A stretch of 64,000 nt of DNA, taken from positions 1 through 64,000 of the forward strand of contig NZ_SCWA01000003.1 in assembly GCF_004359615.1 (NCBI RefSeq), read 5' to 3'. A program made the translations under genes and the position numbers. Below are positions 13,597-22,786 of the stretch, piece by piece (within the stretch, counting starts at the first letter, position 1; the number at the start of each line of letters is the position of its first letter). The notes under the pieces were generated by a model that saw only the letters and a list, made by a program, of their open reading frames with translations, did not search any database and was not told the DNA's origin. Origin of the DNA: Macrococcus brunensis (GTDB lineage Bacteria; Bacillota; Bacilli; Staphylococcales; Staphylococcaceae).

Positions 13597-15076
13597 CATC
13601 TATTTTTTCATATTCACTCATATCATGAGCTTGCGATAAGTCTACTTGTTCAAGCGGTATTTTCTTCGTTTTATATTTCACTTTGTGATAAAGATAGAAG
13701 GCCAGGAAAATTGGGATTCCCATATAAGTGATCAGGAAACCGTTCAGCTCAAACTCACCTCGTAGAATCAAGTCTGTATCCTGACCGATAATAACAAACA
13801 GACAGAGCATAAATGCGAATATCGGACCGAACGGGAACCACATCGCTTTATATTTCAGGACTGACAAGTCTTTATTCTGACGATAGAAGGCACGTCTGAA
13901 GCGATAGTGACTGATCGCAATGCCCAGCCAGGCGATAAAGCCGGTTAAACCGCTTGCCGCAACGATATATTCATAGGCCCCGCTTGCCACACGTTCTACA
14001 AGGAAGATGATGACAACAACGACGAATGTCGCCAGTAAACTCGGAATCGGTACACCTTTCTCGTTAGTTTCAGAGAACTTGCGTGATGCAAGACCATCTT
14101 TACCCATTGCGTACAGCATACGAGTAGATGCATACATACCAGAGTTACCTGCTGACAGAATAGAACTCAGAATAACTGCATTCATAAATGATGCTGCAAA
14201 AGCCAGTCCTGCATTTTCAAATACGAGTGTAAACGGTGATTTGGAGATGCTGTCCCCACCCATTAAGTTCGGGTTTGTATAAGGGATGATGAGTCCGATA
14301 ACGAATATAGATAAAATGTAGAAAATCAAGATACGCCAGAAAACCTGTTTAATGGCTCTAGGAATTGTTTTCTCCGGTTCTTCTGACTCACCTGCTGTAA
14401 TACCGACAAGCTCTGTCCCCTGGAAGCTAAAGCCCGCTACTAAGAATACACCGAGGATGGTCAGGAACGAGCCTGACAGACTACCACCAAGAAACGGTGC
14501 TTCACCTGTTGTGAAGTTTTTAAGACCAATATATTCCCCGCCTAAAATACCGAATATCGTCAGTACACCGATGATTAAGAAAAGGACGACTGTGACGACT
14601 TTAACAAGCGCAAACCAGTATTCACTTTCTCCGTATACTTTAACGCTCAGTGTGTTAAGCAGGAAAATCAGCGCAAGAAAGACGAGACTCCAGCCCCACC
14701 CCGGCAGAAAATCAAATATCGCCCAGTACTTGATGACGCTGGCTGCAATACTGACGTCTGCTGCAACGGTAATAACCCAGTTGAACCAGTAGTTCCAGCC
14801 GAGCGCAAAGCCAAGAGACGGATCCACGAACCGGGTCGCATAAGTTGAGAATGAACCTGAAATCGGCAAGTATGTCGCCATCTCACCGAGACTGGTCATC
14901 AGGAAAAACACCATGATACCGATAATTAAGAAACCAAGCAGTGCACCACCAGGACCTGCATCACGGATAGCACCACCTGAAGTCATGAACAGACCTGTAC
15001 CGATACAGCCCCCGATCGCGATCATCGAAATATGGCGCGGTTTCAGTAATCTTTGCACTTCATTGTTATTACTCAT
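13580..15076 (-). CDS. lysP: lysine-specific amino-acid permease (APC family)
   Basis: An integral membrane transporter of 498 residues with 12 hydrophobic segments. The first reads RHISMIAIGGCIGTGLFMTSG, then FFLMTSLGEMATYLPISGSFSTY and GFALGWNYWFNW, the pattern of LysP among AAT-type permeases. The substrate assignment rests mainly on the lysine riboswitch immediately upstream. The start is ATG 15076 behind GGAGTG; an in-frame ATG at 15112 overlaps the terminator hairpin. It lies between thrS and infC with its own promoter. Confidence 0.88.
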   Translation of the reverse strand: MSNNNEVQRLLKPRHISMIAIGGCIGTGLFMTSGGAIRDAGPGGALLGFLIIGIMVFFLMTSLGEMATYLPISGSFSTYATRFVDPSLGFALGWNYWFNWVITVAADVSIAASVIKYWAIFDFLPGWGWSLVFLALIFLLNTLSVKVYGESEYWFALVKVVTVVLFLIIGVLTIFGILGGEYIGLKNFTTGEAPFLGGSLSGSFLTILGVFLVAGFSFQGTELVGITAGESEEPEKTIPRAIKQVFWRILIFYILSIFVIGLIIPYTNPNLMGGDSISKSPFTLVFENAGLAFAASFMNAVILSSILSAGNSGMYASTRMLYAMGKDGLASRKFSETNEKGVPIPSLLATFVVVVIIFLVERVASGAYEYIVAASGLTGFIAWLGIAISHYRFRRAFYRQNKDLSVLKYKAMWFPFGPIFAFMLCLFVIIGQDTDLILRGEFELNGFLITYMGIPIFLAFYLYHKVKYKTKKIPLEQVDLSQAHDMSEYEKIDVDTVK

Positions 15077-15102
15077 TTTGACACTCCATTCTTCACACAA
15101 AA

Positions 15103-15132
15103 AAAGGTGCACATCTATAGATGCGCACCTTT
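15103..15132 (-). terminator. riboswitch-controlled terminator upstream of lysP
   Basis: Stem AAAGGTGCGCATC/GATGTGCACCTTT with a two- to four-base loop, followed by seven T residues on the minus strand, 27 bases before the lysP start. Confidence 0.88.
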
Positions 15133-15135
15133 ATC

Positions 15136-15312
15136 TATTGTATCAGTAGCGCATCACAAATGTGACAGTCTGATATATATTCTATATCAGCCCAGCAGCA
15201 GACGGTTATCAGACGTCTGCCACTTCGGCGATGTTGCCTTTCACCCTGCTTCAGCTACGTGATACCGTATCAGCAAGGCTACTCTTCTTCATCGCGACCT
15301 CTACCTCTTATT
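15136..15312 (-). promoter_or_regulatory. lysine riboswitch (L-box) controlling lysP
   Basis: On the minus strand the conserved L-box blocks appear in order: GAGGTAGAGGTCGCG, AAGAAGAGTAGCC, GGGTGAAAGGCAACATCGCC, GAAGTGGCAGACG, TGCTGGGCTGATA and a closing GCGCTACTG. These form the five-helix lysine-binding junction. With lysine bound the downstream terminator should form, so lysP is expected to be off in lysine-rich conditions. Confidence 0.92.
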
Positions 15313-15334
15313 GAGGAATATTTTATTTCTTTAT

Positions 15335-15363
15335 ACTATAACGTATTAAAGTAAGTCCTGCAA
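15335..15363 (-). promoter_or_regulatory. sigma-A promoter of the lysine riboswitch-lysP unit
   Basis: TTGCAG at 15363-15358, 17-base spacer, TATAGT at 15340-15335 (minus strand), about 20 bases before the aptamer. Confidence 0.6.
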
Positions 15364-15365
15364 GC

Positions 15366-17294
15366 CTATTTTTTGAGACGGATTTCATCGACAAGTTTCC
15401 AGATGAAATCATCGCGGTCGATTGTTTCTGAATCCTGGCTGCCGTATTGACGGACATTGACTTCATTATTCTCAACTTCTTTGTCACCCACAACGATTTG
15501 GTATGGGACTTTATGCATCTGAGCTTCACGGATTTTATAGCCCATTTTCTCTTCGCGGTCATCGATATGACAGCGAACACCTTGAGATTTCAGCTCATCA
15601 TAAAGTGCACGTGCATAGTCATAATGGACTTCGTTAGATACCGGAATGATTTCCAGCTGGTTTGGCGCAAGCCATGTTGGATAAGCCCCTTTGTATTCTT
15701 CTGTCAGGAAGGCTACGAAACGTTCCATCGTTGAAATGACACCGCGGTGAATTACGACCGGACGATGTTCCTGACCATCGCTACCGATGTATGTTAAATC
15801 AAATTTCTGTGGTAACAGGAAGTCGAGCTGTACAGTCGATAAAGTCTCTTCTTTACCTAGTGCTGTCTTCACCTGAACATCCAGTTTAGGACCATAGAAT
15901 GCCGCTTCGCCTGGTGCTTCCTCGTAGTCAAGACCCATTTCGTCTACTGCTTCTTTCAGCATCGCCTGTGCTTTTTCCCACATTTCATCGTCCTGGAAGT
16001 ATTTCTCTGTATCTTCCGGGTCACGATATGACAGACGGAAGCTGTAATCGTTTAAGTTGAAATCTTTGTAGACGTCAATCACAAGCTGTACAACACGCTT
16101 GAACTCATCTTTGATCTGATCAGGACGAACGAAGATATGCGCATCATTTAAAGTCATGCCGCGGACACGCTGTAAGCCTGATACAGCGCCACTTGCTTCG
16201 TAGCGGTGCATTGTACCGAGTTCAGCAATACGGATAGGCAGCTCACGATAGCTGTGCGGTTTGTTTTTATAGATCATCATATGGTGAGGACAGTTCATCG
16301 GACGAAGAACGAACGCTTCATTGTCCATTTCCATGACCGGGAACATATCTTCCTGATAGTGATCCCAGTGACCAGATGTTTTGTATAGGTCAACAGAACC
16401 CATCACCGGTGTATAGACGTGGTCATAACCGAGCGCGACTTCTTTATCGACGATATAACGTTCTAATTCACGACGGATAGTTGCACCGTTCGGCAGCCAG
16501 AGCGGCAGACCTGCTCCGATTAACGGGCTAGTTGTGAAGATATCGAGCTCTTTACCGATTTTACGGTGGTCACGTTCTTTACGCTCTTCCAGCATTTCTA
16601 AGTGTGCTTTCAGATCTTTCTTATCGAAGAACGCTGTACCGTAGATACGCTGCAGCATTTTGTTGTCAGAATCACCACGCCAGTAAGCACCTGCTACAGA
16701 TAACAGCTTGAATTCCTTGATTTTAGCTGTTGAAGGCACGTGTACACCTCGACATAAGTCAGTGAATTCACCTTGTGAATAAAGTGTCACGTTCTCATCT
16801 TCCGGAATCGCGTCAATCAGTTCCTGTTTGTAAGGATCGTCTTTAAAGACTTCTTTTGCTTCGTTACGTGAAACGACACGGCGTTCAATCGCAATGTTTT
16901 CGTTGACGATCTGTTTCATGACTTTTTCGATATTCTCAAAGTCTTCAGCAGAGATTTTCTCCGGCATATCGAAATCGTAGTAGAATCCTTCTTCAATCAC
17001 AGGACCTACACCGAAATGAACGTCGCCGTAAATACGTTTAAGTGCCTGTGCCATTAAATGAGCTGTTGAATGACGAAGGACCTCGATTCCTTCCGGTGAG
17101 TCCGATGTGATGATCTCGATATCACCATCTGTTTCAAGAGCAGTCGTTAAGTCGACCATCTGACCGTTAAACTTACCAGCCAGTGCTTTCTTCTTCAGAC
17201 CCGGGCTGATAGAAGCTGCAATCTCTTCAGTTGTGATGCCACTCTCAAAACTTTTTTCATTACCATCTGGAAACTTGATCTTAATTTCACTCAT
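15366..17294 (-). CDS. thrS: threonyl-tRNA synthetase
   Basis: A class II synthetase of 642 residues, full length. An N-terminal TGS domain (about 1-60, [15 protein letters not shown]) is followed by the editing domain with the [16 protein letters not shown] motif near 75. The catalytic core holds the zinc ligands ([13 protein letters not shown] and [14 protein letters not shown]) and motif 2 ([22 protein letters not shown]), followed by the anticodon-binding domain. It charges tRNA-Thr and hydrolyses Ser-tRNA-Thr. The start is ATG 17294, behind AAAGGAGTG. Controlled by the T-box leader at 17307-17551. Confidence 0.97.
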   Translation of the reverse strand: MSEIKIKFPDGNEKSFESGITTEEIAASISPGLKKKALAGKFNGQMVDLTTALETDGDIEIITSDSPEGIEVLRHSTAHLMAQALKRIYGDVHFGVGPVIEEGFYYDFDMPEKISAEDFENIEKVMKQIVNENIAIERRVVSRNEAKEVFKDDPYKQELIDAIPEDENVTLYSQGEFTDLCRGVHVPSTAKIKEFKLLSVAGAYWRGDSDNKMLQRIYGTAFFDKKDLKAHLEMLEERKERDHRKIGKELDIFTTSPLIGAGLPLWLPNGATIRRELERYIVDKEVALGYDHVYTPVMGSVDLYKTSGHWDHYQEDMFPVMEMDNEAFVLRPMNCPHHMMIYKNKPHSYRELPIRIAELGTMHRYEASGAVSGLQRVRGMTLNDAHIFVRPDQIKDEFKRVVQLVIDVYKDFNLNDYSFRLSYRDPEDTEKYFQDDEMWEKAQAMLKEAVDEMGLDYEEAPGEAAFYGPKLDVQVKTALGKEETLSTVQLDFLLPQKFDLTYIGSDGQEHRPVVIHRGVISTMERFVAFLTEEYKGAYPTWLAPNQLEIIPVSNEVHYDYARALYDELKSQGVRCHIDDREEKMGYKIREAQMHKVPYQIVVGDKEVENNEVNVRQYGSQDSETIDRDDFIWKLVDEIRLKK

Positions 17295-17319
17295 TCTAAA
17301 CACTCCTTTTATTTTTTAA

Positions 17320-17551
17320 ACACAAAAAGACCCCATCCCACAAGGGACGGAGTCATTCCGCGGTACCACCCTAATCACCATAAAGGCAACTCTGCATAAG
17401 ATAACGGTCTTGAGCCGGACATGGATTAGATGTCGATTAAAAAAGGGAGTAAAACAACATGTCATCCATCAGGCTCACACCTACCCTGACTCGCTATATG
17501 ATGAGAAATGCGTTTCATATCCTTTTATCATTGTTTGAATTGTTTGACTAT
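17320..17551 (-). promoter_or_regulatory. T-box riboswitch leader of thrS
   Basis: About 230 bases of leader. The T-box sequence AGGGTGGTACCGCGGAA is at 17373-17356 (minus strand) and is followed by a terminator hairpin with GACTCCGTCCC on one side and TTTTTGTG after it (17354-17324). Stem I elements such as AGGGTAGGTGTGAGCCTGA are recognisable further upstream. Uncharged tRNA-Thr should favour the antiterminator. I could not assign the specifier codon with certainty. Confidence 0.9.
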
Positions 17552-17557
17552 AATGCT

Positions 17558-17585
17558 ATTATACACCTTGCCGCAAATTTATCAA
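17558..17585 (-). promoter_or_regulatory. sigma-A promoter of thrS
   Basis: TTGATA at 17585-17580, 16-base spacer, TATAAT at 17563-17558 (minus strand). The -35 overlaps the dnaI stop codon. Confidence 0.65.
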
Positions 17586-18499
17586 GAGCGACGATAATTT
17601 TTTCCCTTAAGCGGATAAGCTTCTGTCAGCGCATCAATTCGTTCCATCATCCGGTAAGCTTTTGTCTTCTCTTCGCCCACCTTCGTCTTCTGGAAATGAT
17701 ATCTCAGTTCCTCTTTGTTGAAGTTGGATGAGAAGAAAGTCGGTAGCTGGTTCATCATGCGGTAATGTAAGAGGGGTCCCAGCACTTCATCTCTGACCCA
17801 CGTCGTCATATCTTCAGCGCCGATATCATCCAGCATTAAGACAGGACTTTTTTTGACGCGGTCCAGTTTTTCCGCATAAGTCTGATCATTGAAGCCATTT
17901 TTCAGTTCACGGATAAATTCCGGCACATAGAAAATGGTCGTATAAATATGGCGCTCCTTAAGCTGATTGGCTATCGCACCTAGAATGTATGATTTGCCTG
18001 TACCAAAGCTGCCGTAAATATAAAGACCCTTCGTCGGTCTGCCTGCAGCGATATCGTTACAGATTTCCATTGCCCGTTTAACGATATTAAGACGGTCCGT
18101 CCCCTCTAAATCAATCGAATTAATCTTGGCATTCAATGTTTCATACGGCACATGCATAGCAGTGACATACTGTTTCATCAGCTGCTCTTCGTCATGCACT
18201 TTTTTATTCGGACAAGGCGTGTAGCTGATCTTTATGCGGTTATCTTCTATATATAGATGCGGGGTATGCCCTTTGACGAAGTTGATGCACTGGCCGTAAC
18301 TGGCGCAGCGGTCACAGAGCTTAGACTGGTCTTTATATTCCTGCAGAACAGTCAGATCTTTGTCAATCATGTCATCTGTCACGGCATGTGCTTCTAAGAA
18401 CGGCTTGATTTCAGGATGCTGCACGGTCTCTTTTTTGACCTGCTCAATCCGCGCCATAATAGCGGGGTTATTCTTTACAAATGCACTGAACGGTTTCAT
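17582..18499 (-). CDS. dnaI: primosomal protein DnaI, helicase loader
   Basis: An AAA+ ATPase of 305 residues that loads the replicative helicase. The N-terminal domain carries a zinc-binding region (LCDRCASYGQCINF). The AAA+ domain has Walker A YGSFGTGKSYIL near 165, Walker B VLMLDDIGAED and a sensor region ending in YRMMERI. It overlaps the upstream dnaB by four bases (ATGA), showing translational coupling. Confidence 0.95.
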   Translation of the reverse strand: MKPFSAFVKNNPAIMARIEQVKKETVQHPEIKPFLEAHAVTDDMIDKDLTVLQEYKDQSKLCDRCASYGQCINFVKGHTPHLYIEDNRIKISYTPCPNKKVHDEEQLMKQYVTAMHVPYETLNAKINSIDLEGTDRLNIVKRAMEICNDIAAGRPTKGLYIYGSFGTGKSYILGAIANQLKERHIYTTIFYVPEFIRELKNGFNDQTYAEKLDRVKKSPVLMLDDIGAEDMTTWVRDEVLGPLLHYRMMNQLPTFFSSNFNKEELRYHFQKTKVGEEKTKAYRMMERIDALTEAYPLKGKNYRRS

Positions 18500-19812
18500 G
18501 ATTCACCCTCCTTCCAGAAGTTCTTCAGTTCTTCTTCTAGTTTTCGTTTTTCTTCTGCTAAATCTGTCACTGCTTCAGCGGTTTTAGGCTGTTCCTGATT
18601 GTTCAGCCATTCCGGTGTTTTTTCGTAGGATGCTTTTTCACGCTGAACTGTTTTTCTCGTTTTTTTCTTCTCTTCTACTTTCATCGCATGATTGTAGGCT
18701 TCCTCGCTGGAAGAGAGTTTGAGTTTCTTCCAGTTAGATGCTATCTCTTCTATATAGCTCTGCGGCAGTTTCATCTCACTGGTCAAAAGTACATACTGCA
18801 GCAGAATATTCATGACCCCAAAAGGCAGTTTCTCCCGCTCCAGAATACTTTCAACCATCCGCTTCTGTTTGACAGTCGGCTCTGACTGACTGAAACTTGC
18901 GAGCATCTCAATCGGACTCGTCGTGTCGAGCATCTCAAACCAGTTCTTATCACTCTTAGGCGCAGCTTCAGCTTCAGCAGAAATAGTCAGCGCCGGCAGA
19001 TTACCTTCGTGTTCAAACTGATAGAAGTCCCGTGCATTACGTCTTAAGTCTTCATGCGATATCGTCTGGTTGGAGGTCAATGACTTCAGGATAATTCGTC
19101 TCATATCTGTCGGTGCAATGTCATAGAGTAACGACAGCTGGGCGATCAGTTCCCGGACATCTCTCGTCAGCTGCTCTTTTGTGATCATGTTCTGCGCGAG
19201 GAGCATCTCGAGCATCTCAAAATCAAACGTCTGCTGATGAACAGGGATGCCGAGCGACTCTCTCGTCTTAATCAGATGATCGTTACCCGCGTAAATTGAC
19301 GCCGGTGGTGATTTCGGTGTGCCGTATATATCGATATAGTTCTTGCTGATTTCCTGATAACTTGAAACATCAAAACGTTCTGTGCAGAAATGACGTTTCA
19401 GCTGATTGAAACGCTCTTTGCCGACCGTCTGAAATAAATAGACAGACAACATGGGATCATTGAAAAACTGGTCCGGCATTACTGGACTGATCAGCTTATA
19501 GACAAAATGCTGTGCTTCATCCGTCACTTTCATAAATGATTTCATCAGACCGATGCCTTCTAAACGAAACCGCAGCTGCTCAAAATGGCTGAGATTCATC
19601 TTCAGTTCGTTCATAACGATATAGTGAGTGACCTCGTCAGAGACCTGGCTTTTCTCCAGAAACTGACTTAAATACTGATAGACCGCTATACTTTCGAGAC
19701 CAATCAAAGGAATATACAGACGTTTTAATATCTCATCTGTCAGACTGGTTTCGACATAATTGGTCGTGACGACAAAACGGTCGGCCGGCCGTAACCCTGA
19801 AAAATATTGCAT
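18496..19812 (-). CDS. dnaB: replication initiation/membrane attachment protein DnaB
   Basis: A protein of 438 residues of the Firmicute DnaB family (not the helicase), which with DnaD and DnaI loads helicase at oriC and at restart sites. It shows the N-terminal DDBH1-type region (RLYIPLIGLESIAVYQYLSQFL) and a DnaD-like DDBH2 domain near 320-390 (PFGVMNILLQYVLL, SYIEEIASNWKKL). A charged, low-complexity tail follows. nrdR lies 8 bases upstream. It is a peripheral membrane protein in relatives; no clear membrane segment is seen here. Confidence 0.92.
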   Translation of the reverse strand: MQYFSGLRPADRFVVTTNYVETSLTDEILKRLYIPLIGLESIAVYQYLSQFLEKSQVSDEVTHYIVMNELKMNLSHFEQLRFRLEGIGLMKSFMKVTDEAQHFVYKLISPVMPDQFFNDPMLSVYLFQTVGKERFNQLKRHFCTERFDVSSYQEISKNYIDIYGTPKSPPASIYAGNDHLIKTRESLGIPVHQQTFDFEMLEMLLAQNMITKEQLTRDVRELIAQLSLLYDIAPTDMRRIILKSLTSNQTISHEDLRRNARDFYQFEHEGNLPALTISAEAEAAPKSDKNWFEMLDTTSPIEMLASFSQSEPTVKQKRMVESILEREKLPFGVMNILLQYVLLTSEMKLPQSYIEEIASNWKKLKLSSSEEAYNHAMKVEEKKKTRKTVQREKASYEKTPEWLNNQEQPKTAEAVTDLAEEKRKLEEELKNFWKEGES

Positions 19813-19820
19813 GTGTACAC

Positions 19821-20285
19821 CTACTTCTTATTCTTATCGCTTAAAATCCCCTGCATCGTCGACAAGAGCTGATCGATATCTTTGAACTCCTTATAAACCG
19901 AGGCAAAGCGCACGTAAGACACCTGATCCAGCGTCATCAGCTGCTCCATGACGCGTTCACCGATATCAACTGATGATATTTCAGTCTTACTGCCCTCACG
20001 CAGCTGATATTCAACATCGTTTGCAATTTTCTCTAAGTCATCATATGCGACCGGTCTTTTCTCGCATGCACGTACCAGACCGTGCAATATTTTATCGCGG
20101 TTGAACGCCTGGCGCGTACCGTCTTTTTTAACGACGATAAGCGGAGACAGTTCTATACGCTCAAACGTCGTAAAACGAGTGCCGCACTGTTCGCACTCTC
20201 TTCTCCTTCTGATGGCATTCAGATCATCTGCATGACGTGAATCGATGACTTTAGACTGATTGTAACCGCATTTCAGACATTTCAT
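19821..20285 (-). CDS. nrdR: transcriptional repressor NrdR
   Basis: A protein of 154 residues. The zinc ribbon has [19 protein letters not shown] and [18 protein letters not shown], and the ATP-cone domain follows ([19 protein letters not shown]). NrdR represses ribonucleotide reductase operons through NrdR boxes when dATP is bound. First gene of nrdR-dnaB-dnaI; the arrangement next to dnaB is usual in Staphylococcaceae. Confidence 0.96.
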   Translation of the reverse strand: MKCLKCGYNQSKVIDSRHADDLNAIRRRRECEQCGTRFTTFERIELSPLIVVKKDGTRQAFNRDKILHGLVRACEKRPVAYDDLEKIANDVEYQLREGSKTEISSVDIGERVMEQLMTLDQVSYVRFASVYKEFKDIDQLLSTMQGILSDKNKK

Positions 20286-20396
20286 ATGATCGCCCCTTTA
20301 GTTAGTATCACTTCATTATACATGAATCAAGTCTTCATAAAAACTGTTATTGATTTTACTGACAGGGTATAATGACCACAAACGGAGGCGAAAAAG

Positions 20397-21059
20397 ATGA
20401 TTGAATTAGAAGAATTTGAAGAAGGCAATCCAGTCAACAAAGAACGGGAGAAATTCAACCGTAGAAATGAAGCCATTCTTTATCATGAAGATCCAGTCGG
20501 TGCTGTCTTTATCGGTGATTCCATCACCGCCTACTGGGATATCGACAGTTACTTCAGACATACTGAAGGCAAACGTCTAATCAACCGCGGGGTCAGCGAT
20601 GACTATTCCATGTACTGCAGAAGACGCTTCGAAGCTGACGCACTGCAGCTTAATCCGGAACTCATCATATTGTCAGTAGGCGTCAATAATACGAAAGAAG
20701 CGTCTGACTCTGAGAAAGCAGCTGACATCATCCAACAGGTCGTGTCAGATATCCGGGCGATGGTCGAAGAGAGTAAGAACAGGGGCATTAACATTGTGAT
20801 TACTTCAGTCACTTCCATCAACCGTCCCCACACGGATCTTCAAGGTATCAGACAGGACGCTATTATAGAGATCAATCGCCGACTAATAGAGCTCGCGACC
20901 GAGGAAAACATTCACTTTCTGAATTATTATGACGTTATGACCATAGATGACAAGCTGAATCCAGAGCTGACGATAGATGGTCTTCACCCTCATGTCAAAG
21001 GCTACGATAAAATGGCGGAAGTTCTGACTAAACAGATTAAGAGTATAAAACTGCAATAA
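20397..21059 (+). CDS. SGNH/GDSL-family hydrolase
   Basis: A protein of 220 residues without signal peptide, so probably cytoplasmic. The block I serine is in FIGDSITAYWD near 40, the block II glycine in NRGVSDDYS, block III is SVGVNN near 102 and the catalytic Asp-His are in DGLHPHVKGYDKM near 200. It should be an esterase or lipase of the platelet-activating-factor acetylhydrolase type. The substrate is unknown. It is the only plus-strand gene between 5 and 31 kb, starts behind GGAGGCG and ends at the shared terminator with gapB. Confidence 0.82.
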   Translation: MIELEEFEEGNPVNKEREKFNRRNEAILYHEDPVGAVFIGDSITAYWDIDSYFRHTEGKRLINRGVSDDYSMYCRRRFEADALQLNPELIILSVGVNNTKEASDSEKAADIIQQVVSDIRAMVEESKNRGINIVITSVTSINRPHTDLQGIRQDAIIEINRRLIELATEENIHFLNYYDVMTIDDKLNPELTIDGLHPHVKGYDKMAEVLTKQIKSIKLQ

Positions 21060-21087
21060 AGAAAGCTGGCATACGCCAGCTTTCTTT
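21058..21087. terminator. bidirectional terminator between the SGNH hydrolase and gapB
   Basis: Perfect 13-bp stem AAAGAAAGCTGGC around the loop ATAC, with A and T tracts on the two sides. Confidence 0.9.
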
Positions 21088-21088
21088 A

Positions 21089-22099
21089 TTATTTCGCTAA
21101 TTTTTGTCCCATTAAGACAGCAAGTTCTACAACACGAGTTGAGTAGCCCCACTCATTGTCATACCAAGAAAGGACTTTCACTTTATTGCCGTCCATGACG
21201 ATTGTTGATAAGCCATCAACAACAGATGACATTGGGTTTGTGTTGAAGTCAACACTTACTAATGGTTCGAAAGTGATGTCAAGAATGCCTTTTAAAGAAC
21301 CTTCTGCCGCTTCTTTAAACGCGTTGTTGACGTCTTCTACTGTTACGTCTTGTTTAAGGTCAACGACTAAGTCAACTAATGATACGTTTGTTGTCGGTAC
21401 ACGCAGTGCCATACCGTGTAATTTACCTTTTAATTCCGGTAAGACAAGCGCTAAAGCTTTTGCTGCACCTGTTGAAGTCGGGATGATGCTTTGTGCACAA
21501 GCACGCGCACGACGTAAGTCTTTGTGCGGGTTATCAAGGTTTTTCTGGTCATTTGTATAAGCGTGAACAGTTGTCATTAAACCGTTCTCAATACCGAATT
21601 TTTCGTTCAGGACTTTCGCTACAGGTGCCAGACAGTTCGTCGTACAAGATGCGTTTGAGATGACATCATAAGTTTCAACATCTAATCCTTCGCAGTTTAC
21701 GCCGCGTACGATTGTCTGAACATCCCCTTTACCAGGTGCTGTTAACAGAACTTTTTTAGCGCCCGCTTTTAAGTGAGCAAATGCTTTCTCTGCATCGTTG
21801 AATTTACCTGTTGCTTCGATGACGATATCAATGTTCAGATCTTTCCAAGGTAATAATTCCGGATTACGTTCAGCTACAAGTTTGATTTCTTTACCGCCGA
21901 CGCGAAGGCCGTTTTCAATCGGTTCTACTTCAAGCTCATACTTACCGTGAGTTGTATCGTATTTAATCAGATGCGCTAATGTTTCCGGCGGATAACTTGC
22001 ATTGATTGCTACAACCTCTAACTCATCGTTCAGTGCTGCTGCACGGAATACCATTCTACCAATTCTTCCTAAACCATTAATTGCTACTCTAGTCGTCAT
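21089..22099 (-). CDS. gapB: glyceraldehyde-3-phosphate dehydrogenase, gluconeogenic type
   Basis: A protein of 336 residues. NAD(P)-binding motif INGLGRIGRMVFRAA at the N-terminus; catalytic Cys in SNASCTTNCLAP near 152; His in TTVHAYTNDQ. The sequence INASYPPETLAHLIKYDTTHGK replaces the glycolytic GapA form and is typical of GapB, which works mainly with NADP in the gluconeogenic direction. Its position next to coaE-mutM-polA is the usual Staphylococcaceae gapB locus. An inverted pair of CcpN-like boxes overlaps its promoter, as expected of a gene shut off by glycolytic growth. Confidence 0.93.
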   Translation of the reverse strand: MTTRVAINGLGRIGRMVFRAAALNDELEVVAINASYPPETLAHLIKYDTTHGKYELEVEPIENGLRVGGKEIKLVAERNPELLPWKDLNIDIVIEATGKFNDAEKAFAHLKAGAKKVLLTAPGKGDVQTIVRGVNCEGLDVETYDVISNASCTTNCLAPVAKVLNEKFGIENGLMTTVHAYTNDQKNLDNPHKDLRRARACAQSIIPTSTGAAKALALVLPELKGKLHGMALRVPTTNVSLVDLVVDLKQDVTVEDVNNAFKEAAEGSLKGILDITFEPLVSVDFNTNPMSSVVDGLSTIVMDGNKVKVLSWYDNEWGYSTRVVELAVLMGQKLAK

Positions 22100-22114
22100 G
22101 TCATTTCTCCTTAT

Positions 22115-22147
22115 TGTGCTATACTTTTATGTCAATAGTATAACACA
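22115..22147 (-). promoter_or_regulatory. inverted pair of CcpN-type boxes in the gapB promoter
   Basis: TGTGCTATACT (22115-22125, plus) and TGTGTTATACT (22147-22137, minus) each match the CcpN consensus TRTGHYATAYW at every position. They are arranged as an inverted repeat with one mismatch around an 11-base centre. TATACT in the distal arm may be the -10 box. CcpN represses gluconeogenic genes in Bacillus. Confidence 0.7.
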
Positions 22148-22182
22148 ATGAATCTAATATGGAAGCGGTTGCTAGCAACTTT

Positions 22183-22776
22183 TTAGTGAGATTTGTAATA
22201 TTCTGCGACAATTTCATTGATGCGTCTTTCCAGATCTAAGAGCGTGCCATTATTATCGATGACGACATCTGCTCTTTCCTTCTTATCTTCAATGGACAGC
22301 TGAGACGCAATGCGTGCAAGTGCCGCTTCCTTGTCCAGGTCATTACGCTTCATCAGTCGTTCAAGTTGTACTTCCTTTGTCACGTAAACGACCCAGACTG
22401 CATCAACCGTCTCTTCCAGTTTATTCTCATAAAGCAAAGGAATATCCATAATGACCGGTTTCCCGGCAGCAAGTGCTGACTGTTTCTCTTCTTCCATAAT
22501 TTCTCTGACAATAGGATGAATAATCCCGTTCAAAGCCAGACGCTTCTCTTCATCATGAAAAATCTGCTGCCCGATATAGCTGCGGTTCATCTCACCGTCT
22601 TTAATTGCTTCAGGTCCGAATACGGTTTCTACCTGCCTTAAACCTTCTGATCCTTTAGCGACTGCCTGGCGTGCTGCAATATCTGCATCAACGATCACAA
22701 ATCCATGTGCCGCGAGTAATCTTGATACTGTTGATTTCCCGCTTGCGATACCACCTGTTAAGCCTATAACTGACAT
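22183..22776 (-). CDS. coaE: dephospho-CoA kinase
   Basis: A P-loop kinase of 197 residues that phosphorylates dephospho-CoA, the last step of coenzyme A synthesis. The P-loop is [17 protein letters not shown] at the N-terminus, followed by [12 protein letters not shown]-type (here [11 protein letters not shown]) and [23 protein letters not shown] with [23 protein letters not shown], all CoaE motifs. It follows mutM by 10 bases in the operon polA-mutM-coaE. Confidence 0.96.
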   Translation of the reverse strand: MSVIGLTGGIASGKSTVSRLLAAHGFVIVDADIAARQAVAKGSEGLRQVETVFGPEAIKDGEMNRSYIGQQIFHDEEKRLALNGIIHPIVREIMEEEKQSALAAGKPVIMDIPLLYENKLEETVDAVWVVYVTKEVQLERLMKRNDLDKEAALARIASQLSIEDKKERADVVIDNNGTLLDLERRINEIVAEYYKSH

Positions 22777-22786
22777 ACTTTATCTC

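Noticed and set aside
14352-14792. Open frame of 146 codons on the plus strand inside lysP
   Set aside because: It lies wholly antisense to a membrane-protein gene with clear family motifs, has low-complexity Ser/Thr/Pro content and no ribosome site. A shadow of lysP codon usage.
17440-17460. Threonine specifier codon (ACT) of the thrS T-box
   Set aside because: An ACT occurs at a plausible place on the 3' side of stem I, but I could not align the specifier loop with confidence, so it is not claimed.
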